The notes under the pieces were generated by a model. It had not been told where the DNA came from, ran no database searches, and worked only from the letters and a program-made list of their open reading frames with translations. A stretch of 64,000 bases of DNA from assembly GCA_035542575.1 (NCBI GenBank), contig DATKLE010000068.1, positions 6,003-70,002 of the forward strand, read 5' to 3'. Both the position numbers and the translations under genes were made by a program. This DNA is from JAIQET01 sp035542575 (GTDB taxonomy: Bacteria; Acidobacteriota; Terriglobia; Terriglobales; Acidobacteriaceae). This document shows, one piece after another, positions 16,147-24,616 of the stretch (positions within the stretch are counted from its first letter, which is position 1; every line of letters begins with the position of its first letter).

Positions 16147-16941
16147 TTAAACGAAAAACTCTCCCCGGCAGGCCAGCTGGGCCGGGCCGCGCAGGAAAAC
16201 CTGTTGCTCCCAACGAACTGTCTGCACGCCGCCCGGGGTCGCCACTCGCACCGGGGACTGGGCGCGCTGCGCGGTGATCGCCGCCACCGCGGCCGCGCAC
16301 GATCCGGTTCCCGAACTCTGGGTCTCGCCCACGCCCCGCTCGAAGAACCGCGCCTCAATCTCCTTGGGATCTTTCACCCTCACCAACTCCACATTGATCC
16401 CGTACTTGAAGTCGTGGTGGCGCCCGATCTCGGCCGCCTCTCCCTGCCAGCCGGGAACAAAGTCGTCCACAAAGACGACGTAGTGCGGGTTGCCCATAGA
16501 AACCGGGATTCCGCGCACCTCGCGGAAGGCCAGCTTGATGGAAAATTCATCCCCCACCTGCGGCTCCCCCATGGCGATTTCGAACTCGAACTGCGGGCCA
16601 TTTCGGGCGATTAGTGCGCAGGTCTTCACGCCCGCCCCGGTACGGACCAGCACTTTCTCGCGCGGCTGTTCGGCGCAGAGGTAGGCAGCCACGCAACGCG
16701 TTCCATTGCCTGAGATTTCGGCCTCCGACCCATCCGCATTGAACAATCGCGCCCGCACATCCGCATCAGTCGCGGGAAACAGCCACTCCACGCCATCGGC
16801 GCCGACTCCCTGGTGCCGGTCGCAGATGCGCCGGCTGAAGGCGGCCAGATCCGCCGGGGCATGCATGCCATCAATGATCAGAAAATCGTTCTCGCAGGCG
16901 CTCGCCTTGACGAAAGGAATCGCGGTGCCCGGTGGGTTCAT
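16147..16941 (-). CDS. dapF: Diaminopimelate epimerase
   Basis: 264 residues. DapF converts LL- to meso-diaminopimelate, supplying both lysine and the peptidoglycan cross-link residue. Both catalytic cysteines are present: C83 in SGNGTRCVAAYL and C215 in SSGTGSCAAAVAA. DGVEWL and VSMGNPHYVVFVDD match the two pseudo-symmetric halves. The usual N-terminal GxGNDF box is changed to SACENDFLIID, a mild oddity. It is the first gene of the dapF-ldcA-mpl-M61-plsC run, and promoter-like GATAAGAT lies upstream near 17,085 on the minus strand. The ATG has no strong ribosome-binding site. Confidence 0.95.
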   Translation of the reverse strand: MNPPGTAIPFVKASACENDFLIIDGMHAPADLAAFSRRICDRHQGVGADGVEWLFPATDADVRARLFNADGSEAEISGNGTRCVAAYLCAEQPREKVLVRTGAGVKTCALIARNGPQFEFEIAMGEPQVGDEFSIKLAFREVRGIPVSMGNPHYVVFVDDFVPGWQGEAAEIGRHHDFKYGINVELVRVKDPKEIEARFFERGVGETQSSGTGSCAAAVAAITAQRAQSPVRVATPGGVQTVRWEQQVFLRGPAQLACRGEFFV

Positions 16942-17141
16942 TCGTGCCCGGTGTTGCCTGGAGGATTTACGGTCGAGACGGTCAAGCCGCGCGGGAGCAA
17001 GACCACGATTCCGTTGCGCAGGATGTCCAGGCTGTGCGGTGTACTGTGCATCGTGCTTGCGGGAATCGCGAGTGGCTAAATCTTATCATCGGAAAACCCG
17101 CCTTCCGGCAGGTTCCAGCCCGCGCAGGGTAACGCGCCTGA

Positions 17142-18788
17142 TTACCGTGTGGGTGGGTGGGTCTGGTAGATAATGACCGCGGGCTGACCGTTGATGTGGA
17201 TTATGGCGATCGGAGGAAGAGACTGAGTCTTCATCGCCGCGGCCACCGGATCCCCATCCACGGCAATCACGAAGTCCGCATACTGGGCCGGGTTGGCTAG
17301 CGCGCGTTCCCACTCGCCCTGGGGATCGGATGGCCGTATCCAAGTGCGATGGTTTCCTTCCTGGATTACGTGACGCAAAGGGATACCAGCTTGCTGTAGC
17401 GCTCCAGCGTGGTCGCCAAGGTACATCAGGAAGGTGGAATTCGCGGGAAGGTCCCTCAAGATAGACGCCAGCTCACTCTCCAAAGCGGTCCGCGTCCGCG
17501 AATTCACCCAGGCCTCGCGAACGCTGATGGGCTGGGTACGCCACACCGACGCATAGCTCACCGCCACCACCAGCAGCATCGCCGGCAGCACCACCGCTCG
17601 CCTCACCCGCTTGCCTGCTAAACGGCTCACGAAATGAAAGACCAGGGCCCCGAAGACAGCGAACGCCGGCAACAACTCCACTCCGTAGCGAACGTTGTAG
17701 TAGGAGAAGGGCCACCACACGGGCAGATAAATCGGAACTCCGCCATACGCCACCGAAAGGATATAGAACGGCAGCGGCGCCAATAGCAACAGAAGCGGCC
17801 CCAACCGGACCCCGAAACCCAGGCTCATCGCGGCTCCCGCGAGTAGCATCACCAGCCACACCTTCTGCCAGATGCCGTCTGCCAGGTTCAACTCTGCTGC
17901 CTTCAGAAAATAGCTCGCTGCCACGCGCACGTTATTCGCCCCGGGATGCGGCGGCACCCCTGCCTGGGAAGCCTTCTGCTCAATGGCGCGCGCCGAATAG
18001 GGGCCATTGGCAAATTCCAACGGATTGCGGTAGATGACGGCGTTGTACCCCAGCCAGAACACGGGAGCCGCCACCGCCAGCGCGACAAGTCTTATCAGGC
18101 CGCCGCGAAGGCGTTCCTGGCTGGGCACTGCCCGCAAGACTATCGCTGCCGCGGCAGCGCACATCACCGCTGCCAGCAGCCATCCGTCGTAACGCGTCAA
18201 ACAGCCCGCAAACAAGCAAAGACCACACTTTGTCAAGGCAGAGGAGGCCGACCTTGAGTCCTGGTCTGCCGCCTGCTCAACGAACTCGCTGAAGTACACC
18301 ACTGCCCAGATGAACCATGCGAGATACAGCGGCTCGCTCATGGCGGTGGTCTGCAGATACAGGAGATTGGGATTCGCCCCGTAGGTGATGGCAGCGACCC
18401 AGGCCGCGCTTCGAACTACCTCGTCGGCTTCGGAACGAAAGCTCAGCACGCGGCGCGTCAGGCGAAAGATTCCCGCCACGCCCGCTACGTAGGCAACCAG
18501 CGACGGCAGCGAACCACCCACGCCCGTTCTCCACAGCCGGTCGGAGAGCAGGAAAGGAATCATGAACAGGTGTGGCAGCGGTAGCCACACTGTCCCCAGC
18601 TGCAGCAGGCCGGGTGTACGCGAATCGAAGACGCGCCGCGCAATGTTGATGTGTGCAACCGCGTCGCCGTACAGCAGCACTGCGCCATGCTGGTAATACA
18701 CCAAATAGGACACCGCGGAGACGAAAGCCGCCAGGGACGCGAGCAGCGCGGTCTCCGGGTCCCAGCGGCGGATGGCCGGGCTGCTCAT
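17142..18788 (-). CDS. Polytopic GT-C (ArnT/PMT-like) glycosyltransferase-type membrane protein
   Basis: 548 residues with about ten or more hydrophobic helices. The first outer loop GDAVAHINIARRVFD, followed by LGTVWLPLPHLF, is the pattern of GT39/GT83-like enzymes, where an Asp in the first loop takes part in catalysis with a lipid-linked sugar donor. A C-terminal soluble part (ELASILRDLPANSTFLMYLG) follows the membrane domain. The likely task is glycosylation of an envelope component; donor and acceptor are unknown. Its ATG overlaps the stop of the PfkB gene by 4 bp (ATGA), so it is third in a coupled unit with mtnP and pfkB. Confidence 0.75.
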   Translation of the reverse strand: MSSPAIRRWDPETALLASLAAFVSAVSYLVYYQHGAVLLYGDAVAHINIARRVFDSRTPGLLQLGTVWLPLPHLFMIPFLLSDRLWRTGVGGSLPSLVAYVAGVAGIFRLTRRVLSFRSEADEVVRSAAWVAAITYGANPNLLYLQTTAMSEPLYLAWFIWAVVYFSEFVEQAADQDSRSASSALTKCGLCLFAGCLTRYDGWLLAAVMCAAAAAIVLRAVPSQERLRGGLIRLVALAVAAPVFWLGYNAVIYRNPLEFANGPYSARAIEQKASQAGVPPHPGANNVRVAASYFLKAAELNLADGIWQKVWLVMLLAGAAMSLGFGVRLGPLLLLLAPLPFYILSVAYGGVPIYLPVWWPFSYYNVRYGVELLPAFAVFGALVFHFVSRLAGKRVRRAVVLPAMLLVVAVSYASVWRTQPISVREAWVNSRTRTALESELASILRDLPANSTFLMYLGDHAGALQQAGIPLRHVIQEGNHRTWIRPSDPQGEWERALANPAQYADFVIAVDGDPVAAAMKTQSLPPIAIIHINGQPAVIIYQTHPPTR

Positions 18789-19708
18789 TCGAGGTGGGTC
18801 AATTCGCGAAAGACCTGGAAGCGGGCGTCGATCTCGGCGCGGGTGAGCGATTGCAGGCGCTCCGTCCCAAAGCGCTCCACGGCAAAGGAGCCCATCACTC
18901 CACCGTAAAACAGCGCCCGCTTCAGCACTTCGCGGTTCAACTCGCCCTGCGACGCAATGTAGCCCATGAAGCCACCGGCGAAGGAGTCGCCGGCGCCGGT
19001 AGGATCTTTGACTTCTTCCAGCGGCAGGGCGGGCGCGCGAAACGGGTGGCTCCCGATGCCAAACGCGCCTTCGCGGAAAAAGATCGTAGCCCCGTACTCG
19101 CCATGCTTGATGACCAAAGCCTGGGGCCCCAGAGCCAGCACCTTGCGCGCCGCCCGCGGCACGCTGCTGTCGCCCGCCAGCATTTTGGCCTCAGTGTCGT
19201 TGATCAGGAGCACGTTGATCACTTTCAAGGTCTCCAGCAGCTCACTGCGGGTGCCCTGGATCCAGTAATTCATCGTGTCGCCGCCGGTCAACTTCACTCC
19301 ATCCATTTCCAGCCGGACCGCCGCCTGCAGGTGGGGATGAATGTTGCCCAGGAACAGGAATTGGGTATCTGCAAACTCCGGAGGAATGCGCGGCTGGAAG
19401 CGCTCGAAGACATTCAGTTCCGTGAAGTCGGTCTTGGCTTCGTTCAGGTTGTCGTGATACTGCCCACCCCAGCGGAAGGTCTTGCCCTGGGCATGCTCAA
19501 TCCCGCGGGTGTCCACGTTCCGCCTGTGAAAGACATTCTCATGCTCAGCGGTGAAGTCGTTTCCCACGACCGCCACCACACGCACGGAGGTGAAGTAGCT
19601 GGCTGCCAGCGCAAAATACGTAGCGGAACCGCCCAGCACATTGTCCGCCCGCCCCGAGGGCGTGGCGATGGAATCAAAGGCGATCGAACCTACGGCCAGA
19701 ATGCTCAT
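18785..19708 (-). CDS. PfkB-family sugar or nucleoside kinase
   Basis: 307 residues starting MSILAVGSIAFDSIATP. The family marks are GGSATYFALAA near the N-terminus, NDTEAKML in the middle and the ATP-site/catalytic base motif DPTGAGDSFAGGFMGY. PfkB enzymes phosphorylate sugars or nucleosides. Here the start is only 2 bp from the stop of mtnP, and an adenine or ribose-derived substrate from methylthioadenosine salvage is a reasonable guess. A longer frame reaching 19987 runs inside mtnP and is rejected. The stop overlaps the ATG of the membrane glycosyltransferase gene. Confidence 0.88.
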   Translation of the reverse strand: MSILAVGSIAFDSIATPSGRADNVLGGSATYFALAASYFTSVRVVAVVGNDFTAEHENVFHRRNVDTRGIEHAQGKTFRWGGQYHDNLNEAKTDFTELNVFERFQPRIPPEFADTQFLFLGNIHPHLQAAVRLEMDGVKLTGGDTMNYWIQGTRSELLETLKVINVLLINDTEAKMLAGDSSVPRAARKVLALGPQALVIKHGEYGATIFFREGAFGIGSHPFRAPALPLEEVKDPTGAGDSFAGGFMGYIASQGELNREVLKRALFYGGVMGSFAVERFGTERLQSLTRAEIDARFQVFRELTHLE

Positions 19709-19710
19709 GA

Positions 19711-20583
19711 TTAGGTTTTGCCGTCCAGGTACTTCCCCAAGATGAGTTTCAGTTTCTCGCGCGCAGCCGGCGGAATCTTGTCGCGTTCGGTAATGATGGC
19801 GTGGGCCAGCGCCGCGCCGCACTTGCAGGACCGGCCTTTCGGTATGGCGGCCACCGTGGCCCGCACTACGTTGCAGGCGTTCTCCGCATTCTTCAGCAGC
19901 ACAGCCACGATCTGGTCCACCGTCACCGAATCGTGTTGCGGATGCCAGCAGTCGTAATCCGTCACCATGGCCACGGTCACGTAGCACATCTCCGCCTCGC
20001 GGGCCAGCTTGGCTTCCTGCAGGTTGGTCATGCCGATGACGTCCATGCCCCAGCTGCGGTAGAGATTCGATTCCGCCTTGGTGGAAAACTGCGGCCCTTC
20101 AATGCAAAGGTAAGTGCCGCCGTGCTTGCCGTTCACGCCCGACTTCTTGCAGGCCGCTTCGACGACTCTGGCGAGTTCCGGACAGATGGGATCGGCGAAG
20201 GCAACATGCGCCACCACACCTTCCCCGAAGAACGTATCCACGCGATGCCGGGTGCGATCGACGAACTGGTCCGGAATCACGAAGTCCAGCGGCTTGTGCT
20301 CTTCTTTCAGTGATCCAACCGCAGAAATGGAGACGATGCGCTCCACCCCAAGTTGCTTAAAGCCGTGAATGTTGGCGCGAAAATTGAGCTCCGTCGGAAG
20401 TATGCGGTGGCCTCGTCCGTGGCGCGCCAGAAAGGCGACCTTCCGACCTTCCAGAGTGCCCAACACATAAGCGTCTGAAGGATCGCCAAACGGGGTCTGC
20501 TGGCGAACTTCCCTGACCCCGGTCAAACCCGGCATGGAATACAAACCACTGCCGCCGATAATGCCTATCTCCGAGCTGGACAA
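19711..20583 (-). CDS. mtnP: S-methyl-5'-thioadenosine phosphorylase
   Basis: 290 residues. The enzyme splits methylthioadenosine with phosphate into adenine and 5-methylthioribose-1-phosphate. It has the family I nucleoside-phosphorylase marks: IGIIGGSGLY, RHGRGHRILPTELNFRANI, ISAVGSL, and EGPQFSTKAES. A Cys-containing GRSCKCGAALAHAI near the C-terminus is usual in this group. The start is set at TTG 20583, which follows GGGAGAG; an earlier TTG at 20625 lies directly upstream of a perfect TATAAT box and cannot be translated from that promoter. The gene leads the mtnP-pfkB-GT unit. Confidence 0.92.
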   Translation of the reverse strand: MSSSEIGIIGGSGLYSMPGLTGVREVRQQTPFGDPSDAYVLGTLEGRKVAFLARHGRGHRILPTELNFRANIHGFKQLGVERIVSISAVGSLKEEHKPLDFVIPDQFVDRTRHRVDTFFGEGVVAHVAFADPICPELARVVEAACKKSGVNGKHGGTYLCIEGPQFSTKAESNLYRSWGMDVIGMTNLQEAKLAREAEMCYVTVAMVTDYDCWHPQHDSVTVDQIVAVLLKNAENACNVVRATVAAIPKGRSCKCGAALAHAIITERDKIPPAAREKLKLILGKYLDGKT

Positions 20584-20616
20584 GAATCTCTCCCGACTGA
20601 GAACTGGGAACTGGTG

Positions 20617-20622
20617 ATTATA
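20617..20622 (-). promoter_or_regulatory. -10 box TATAAT of mtnP
   Basis: A perfect TATAAT on the minus strand, 33 nt before the TTG start. It predicts a leader of roughly 27 nt carrying GGGAGAG. No strong -35 is seen. Confidence 0.6.
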
Positions 20623-20665
20623 CAAAAGCGCTTCAGGCAGACTGTCGGCTCCGCGTTCCAGCCGC

Positions 20666-20671
20666 TACAAT
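20666..20671 (+). promoter_or_regulatory. -10 box TACAAT of the aspartyl-protease-like gene; leaderless layout
   Basis: TACAAT ends 6 nt before the ATG at 20678, so transcription would begin at or within 1-2 nt of the start codon. No ribosome-binding site can exist in such a transcript. Confidence 0.5.
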
Positions 20672-20677
20672 CTCCCT

Positions 20678-21931
20678 ATGAAGCGAGCCGCCGCATTTAT
20701 CCTTGTGTGCCTAAGCGCCTGTCTGGTTTTCGCTCAAACCCAGCCCAACTCGGCCACCGTTCCCATCACGCTCGACCACAATCGCATCATCATTGATGTC
20801 CGCTTTCCCTTGCCTGATGGCAGCACCAAACGCGTTCGAGCCTGGCTGGACAACGGAAACCCGGATATGTGGATCACCGGGGAGCTGGCCAAGAAACTGG
20901 GACTGGAAATCTCCGGCGAAATCAAGGATACGCCGTTTGGCAGGGAGCAGACCTCCGCAGTGCCAAGTGTCTTGCTCGTCGGAGGGATGGCGCTGCACGC
21001 TACCGGTCTGAAACAGGTGCAAGTGGTGCTGGACCGCGACAGCATCGGCCCCGGAATGAGCGCGGAAATCAACCTGCCGTCCAGTGTGCTGCGCAATTAC
21101 GACATCCTGGTGGACTATCTCAACCGCGAGCTGACCATTGCCGTCCCCGGCGCGCTGCGCTTCAAGGGCACCGCGGCGAAAGTTTCCGTCAATCCCGAGA
21201 ACGCGCTGATTCAGCTTCCAGCGCGGATCGCAGGCGAGGACGTCAATCTGGGGCTCGATCTGGGCGCAAGTTTCGGGCTGATCTCCGAAAATCTGATCAC
21301 GAAGTTGCGCCAAGCGCATCCGCTCTGGCCGCACATGACCGGGGCCGTGGGACCTGCGAACCTCTGGGGCATGCCGGAGGAAGCGCATTGGGGGTTGCTG
21401 CGCATCCCCAGCATGCAATATGGCGGTGTCCGGCTCACTGATGTTGGCGTGGCGTCGTTCTCCAGGGAGATCATGGACTGGTTTGAGAAACGGGCAGGCA
21501 TGCACACAGCGGGATTGATTGGCGCCAACGCGCTGCTCAACTACCGTGTGGGCATTGATTACGCGCACAGCACCGTGTACTTCGAACAGACCGCGAAACA
21601 GCGCCCGCCTGAGATGGACGTGGTCGGCCTGACCCTGCGTCCCGAGCCCGATGGACGGTACAGCGTGATTGGCGTTGCGGATTTTGATGGCAAGCCGTCT
21701 GTGGCGGAGGTGGAACCAGGCGATGTGCTGGTCGCAATCGACAAAGTCCCGGCCAAGGGCGGCACGATGGGGCAGGTGTGGTCTTTGCTGAGCGGCAGTC
21801 CTGGCGAGACGCGCACCTTGACCCTTGATCGCGACGGCAAGCGATTCAGCGTGAAGGCGACGGTGCACCGGTTTCTTAGTGCGAGCGTAACAACCGCGAG
21901 GAAGTCAAAGGCGCAAAAAGCGCCGAAGTAG
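20678..21931 (+). CDS. Secreted retropepsin/aspartyl-protease-like protein with PDZ domain; catalytic triads degenerate
   Basis: 417 residues with a signal peptide ending LVFAQ. Two retropepsin-like halves follow, each with the Asp-loop position recognisable: WLDNGNPDMWIT (D58-N59-G60) and LGLDLGASFGLIS (D194-L195-G196). Active aspartic proteases have D-T/S-G in both, so neither loop is canonical here. A C-terminal PDZ domain (VAEVEPGDVLVAIDKVPA) follows. It may bind peptides or act as a non-catalytic paralogue. It faces mtnP divergently and converges with the HELTH protein gene, with only 4 bp between the stops. The TACAAT box sits so close that its mRNA should be leaderless. Confidence 0.75.
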   Translation: MKRAAAFILVCLSACLVFAQTQPNSATVPITLDHNRIIIDVRFPLPDGSTKRVRAWLDNGNPDMWITGELAKKLGLEISGEIKDTPFGREQTSAVPSVLLVGGMALHATGLKQVQVVLDRDSIGPGMSAEINLPSSVLRNYDILVDYLNRELTIAVPGALRFKGTAAKVSVNPENALIQLPARIAGEDVNLGLDLGASFGLISENLITKLRQAHPLWPHMTGAVGPANLWGMPEEAHWGLLRIPSMQYGGVRLTDVGVASFSREIMDWFEKRAGMHTAGLIGANALLNYRVGIDYAHSTVYFEQTAKQRPPEMDVVGLTLRPEPDGRYSVIGVADFDGKPSVAEVEPGDVLVAIDKVPAKGGTMGQVWSLLSGSPGETRTLTLDRDGKRFSVKATVHRFLSASVTTARKSKAQKAPK

Positions 21932-21935
21932 GTCC

Positions 21936-23483
21936 TTACTTTACGGCTGCCGTCGCCGGTTCAAACACGTCCCGCTCCAGCTTGTCCGCCGTGCTCTGAT
22001 CCAGGCTTTCCGTCACCAACACCGTGTCTCCTTCCACTTCGATCACGACCGGGCCCTCTTCAGTGAGCCAGGTGTGCTTGCCGACCAGGGTCTGCAGCGC
22101 TCCGAGGTCGAGTTCTGCATCTTTCGACCCATCCTGAACTTCGTAGACGCGCCGATAACGTTTGAGGAGCGACTTGGCGTAGATCGCCGCAAACTCAGCC
22201 GCATGTTCTACGGTTGACCACCGCGAGACGTAGAGTAATCCCAGCGGCGCCGACGTGTCGCCCTTGGGCCGCGCCGCGTAGTAGTAGCCTCCGCGCCAGT
22301 GTGGATAGAGCCTCCGCGACGCTTCCACACCGGCATACTGGTCCACCAGAAGCGCGGCGTCGAACTCTCCTACCCCGCCGATGTCGAAGCGGTCGTAGTT
22401 CTTGAACGCCGCTGCGAAGTCGGGCAGGCGCATGGGCGTAATATGCTCCCCGGAGAGATAGGTCTTGGGCTCCATGATTTGCCGTGTGGTATGCGGGGGA
22501 TTCGCAAACACCCCTGAAAAGGCCTTCTGCTTCCCCCCGCTCGTCAGCAACTCCACCTCGAAGTCCACTCCGTAGCGGTAGGGAAAGGTGAGCGCTTCCC
22601 GGAGATAGATTGGGGCATTGTGGAACTCAATCGCGTCCGGAGTACCTACCAGCATCCCCTCCTTCAGTTTGTCCAACAATTCCCTGGAATTGGCCAGCGT
22701 CTGTCCCGAGGGGGCAAGCAGATAATCCAGCATGACGGCCATTGCCTGCCCTTCCACCACCGCTTGCCGCGCGGTATTGATTTCGTCATTCTCAATGTCT
22801 TCGGGTGTCGGCTGCTTCTTGTTGGCCAAGTCGGCGTCGCCGGCCTTCATCCATTGCTCCAGTCCGAACGACTGGTCTTGCAGCGCGTGCGTCAACTCGT
22901 GCGCCATCACGGGGCGCTGCTGTTCCGCCTCGAGCCAGTCGAGCAGGTTGACTGTCTTAGTCTTGGGATCGTAGTAGCCCGCCACCTGCTCCTTTAGCAG
23001 CGCGACTAGAAAGGTCTCCAGATTGAAGTCGCGCGGCAACAGGCCAAATTTCTTCAGCACCAGCTCGGACCGCCGCAGGCGCTGCGCGTCCTTGTCGTCC
23101 GACATGTTCTTCTGCAGGTAGGCCTCGACTTCGTCCCGGCTGGTCAGCCGTTTCTTCACTTCCCGTTTGATGGGCAAACCCGTGTCCTGGCTGGCAAACT
23201 TCAAAATCTCATCCACCGAGCGGAAGAGTTCTTCCGCCTCTTTCGGGGAAATCTTGCGTTCCGCCGGTGTGGCGCGGGCGCCGTCTCCCGCAGCCGCTTG
23301 AGGTTGCGGAGGCTGGCCGTTTTCGTCAGGCGCCCTTTGCTGTTGCGGCAGCGGAGCCGGTTGAGTTGGCGGCTGCGCGGGCGTTTGCCCCCAACCGAAT
23401 GCCCCCAGCAGGAGCAATAGGACCACCCAACCTGTGGAAAGCCGCAACCCCAATTTCCTATAAAATTCCCTGGATTCCGCCAT
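21936..23483 (-). CDS. Secreted zincin-like protein with HELTH motif
   Basis: About 515 residues from ATG 23483. An N-terminal hydrophobic segment (WVVLLLLLGAFGWGQ) precedes a Pro/Gln-rich linker, then a helical domain. The key element is MAHELTHALQDQSFG, an HExxH zinc-binding motif with the distinctive HALQDQ continuation. YYDPKTKTVNLL comes just before it, and VVEGQAMAVMLDYL after it offers a Glu as third ligand. The rest is mixed alpha/beta. This pattern occurs in uncharacterised bacterial metallopeptidase-like proteins; catalysis is inferred from the motif. AAGGGG stands close before the ATG. The divergent TPR gene starts only 10 bp away, so the promoters must overlap the coding sequences. 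Confidence 0.72.
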   Translation of the reverse strand: MAESREFYRKLGLRLSTGWVVLLLLLGAFGWGQTPAQPPTQPAPLPQQQRAPDENGQPPQPQAAAGDGARATPAERKISPKEAEELFRSVDEILKFASQDTGLPIKREVKKRLTSRDEVEAYLQKNMSDDKDAQRLRRSELVLKKFGLLPRDFNLETFLVALLKEQVAGYYDPKTKTVNLLDWLEAEQQRPVMAHELTHALQDQSFGLEQWMKAGDADLANKKQPTPEDIENDEINTARQAVVEGQAMAVMLDYLLAPSGQTLANSRELLDKLKEGMLVGTPDAIEFHNAPIYLREALTFPYRYGVDFEVELLTSGGKQKAFSGVFANPPHTTRQIMEPKTYLSGEHITPMRLPDFAAAFKNYDRFDIGGVGEFDAALLVDQYAGVEASRRLYPHWRGGYYYAARPKGDTSAPLGLLYVSRWSTVEHAAEFAAIYAKSLLKRYRRVYEVQDGSKDAELDLGALQTLVGKHTWLTEEGPVVIEVEGDTVLVTESLDQSTADKLERDVFEPATAAVK

Positions 23484-23493
23484 CGCGCCCCTT

Positions 23494-23979
23494 ATGTCCG
23501 AAACCGATCCACGCCAGACCGCCGCCGAGTGCTTCCGCAAAGCTTACGAGCTGCAGATGTCCGGCGACTATCAGCAGGCCATTGAGTTCTATACCCGCTC
23601 CATCCAGGCCTTCCCCACCGCCGAGGCCTACACCTTCCGCGGTTGGACGTACTCCTTCCTCGGCGACTACGACCGCGCCATCGCCGAGTGCCTGGAAGCC
23701 ATCAAAGTTGATCCGGAATTTGGCAATCCTTACAACGATATCGGGGCTTATCTGATTGAACAAGAAAAATGGGAGGACGCGATTCCGTGGCTTAAGAAGG
23801 CGATGGTGGCGAAGCGGTATGAGGCACGCTGCTATCCCCACTTCAATCTGGGGCGGGTGTACGAACACCAGCACCTGTGGCAGCAGGCCAAGGAATGCTA
23901 CGCCCAGGCGTTTGCAATGGACCGCAGGTACGCGGCGGCGCTGGCGGGAATGCGAAGGTTAAGGGCGATGTTCAACTAG
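23494..23979 (+). CDS. Tetratricopeptide-repeat protein
   Basis: 161 residues made of about three to four TPR units: AAECFRKAYELQMSGDYQQAI, AYTFRGWTYSFLGDYDRAI, PYNDIGAYLIEQEKWEDAI and CYPHFNLGRVYEHQHLWQQA. There is no signal peptide, so it is a cytoplasmic scaffold or adaptor. The partner is unknown. TATAAAAT at 23459-23466 lies about 30 nt before the ATG and is a possible -10, located inside the first codons of the divergent gene. No ribosome-binding site is present. The REP-associated transposase unit starts about 100 bp downstream. Confidence 0.85.
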   Translation: MSETDPRQTAAECFRKAYELQMSGDYQQAIEFYTRSIQAFPTAEAYTFRGWTYSFLGDYDRAIAECLEAIKVDPEFGNPYNDIGAYLIEQEKWEDAIPWLKKAMVAKRYEARCYPHFNLGRVYEHQHLWQQAKECYAQAFAMDRRYAAALAGMRRLRAMFN

Positions 23980-24079
23980 GCCACTCTTCAACAGATCACT
24001 TGTTGCGGAAATCCGCGCTGAGTTGTGAGCATCATCACATATTCACCGCCGGACCCCATCGACAATCAGACTGCTTGCA

Positions 24080-24149
24080 CCACCGTGGAAGCGCCCGGCT
24101 TCCAGCCGGGCGAAAAAGCGAGAAGCACAGGAGGCGGCTTTCAGCCGCT
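24080..24149. repeat. Left REP doublet of the transposase unit
   Basis: Two palindromes in a row: CGCCCGGCTTCCAGCCGGGCG at 24092-24112, then GGCGGCTTTCAGCCGCT at 24133-24149, ending 5 nt before the transposase ATG. The second could fold over the ribosome-binding region and dampen expression. Confidence 0.75.
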
Positions 24150-24154
24150 GTGGC

Positions 24155-24616
24155 ATGGACTTTCCGGAACGCATATTCTTCGTCACGACTGTGACGGCAG
24201 GACGCAAACCTCTCTTCTGCTATGAACGCTCCGCGAGGTTATTTCTCGACACCCTGTTCGGTCATCGCGAACGTGGAATCTTTCTGCTTCATGAATTCGT
24301 AGTCATGCCAGACCATGTCCACTTGATCCTCGCTCCCACGCCCACGCTTTTGCTGGAGCGCTCAGTGCAGTTCATCAAAGGAGGATATTCCCATCGCTAC
24401 ATGAAGGAGACGGGATCGCGGGCTGAGATTTGGGAGCGCAGCTTCACCAACCACGGCATTCGCGATTGGGATGACTATGAGAAGCATCGGCGGTATGTCC
24501 ATCTCAATCCGGTGCGGGCCGGGTTAGTGGAAGCGGCACAGGACTACTCGTATTGCTCCGCGCATCTTGGCTTCTTGCTTGATGCCTCGCCCCAGCGGCT
24601 GAAGCCGGTCGCATAA
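24155..24616 (+). CDS. REP-associated tyrosine transposase (RAYT, Y1/IS200-like HUH domain)
   Basis: 153 residues. The HUH metal motif is HVH at residues 54-56 within VVMPDHVHLILAP; FIKGGYSHRYMKE, IWERSFTNHGI and YVHLNPVRAGLV are the other family blocks. HUH transposases of this type cut and join single-stranded REP DNA through a catalytic tyrosine. The RAYT group is domesticated or semi-mobile and linked to the spread of REP elements. The start ATG lies 5 nt after a REP palindrome, with no ribosome-binding site. The last seven codons before the stop read through the right-hand palindrome, so protein end and repeat coevolve. All family blocks look intact, so the gene is probably functional. 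Confidence 0.88.
   Translation: MDFPERIFFVTTVTAGRKPLFCYERSARLFLDTLFGHRERGIFLLHEFVVMPDHVHLILAPTPTLLLERSVQFIKGGYSHRYMKETGSRAEIWERSFTNHGIRDWDDYEKHRRYVHLNPVRAGLVEAAQDYSYCSAHLGFLLDASPQRLKPVA

Noticed and set aside
19709..19987. Longer form of the PfkB kinase (400 residues)
   Set aside because: The extension lies inside mtnP in another frame; MSILAVGS is the natural PfkB start.
24155..24616. Ordinary IS200/IS605 insertion sequence
   Set aside because: Protein blocks (MPDHVHL, YVHLNPVRAGLV) and flanking REP pairs are of the RAYT type; no tnpB and no IS200-type end hairpins.
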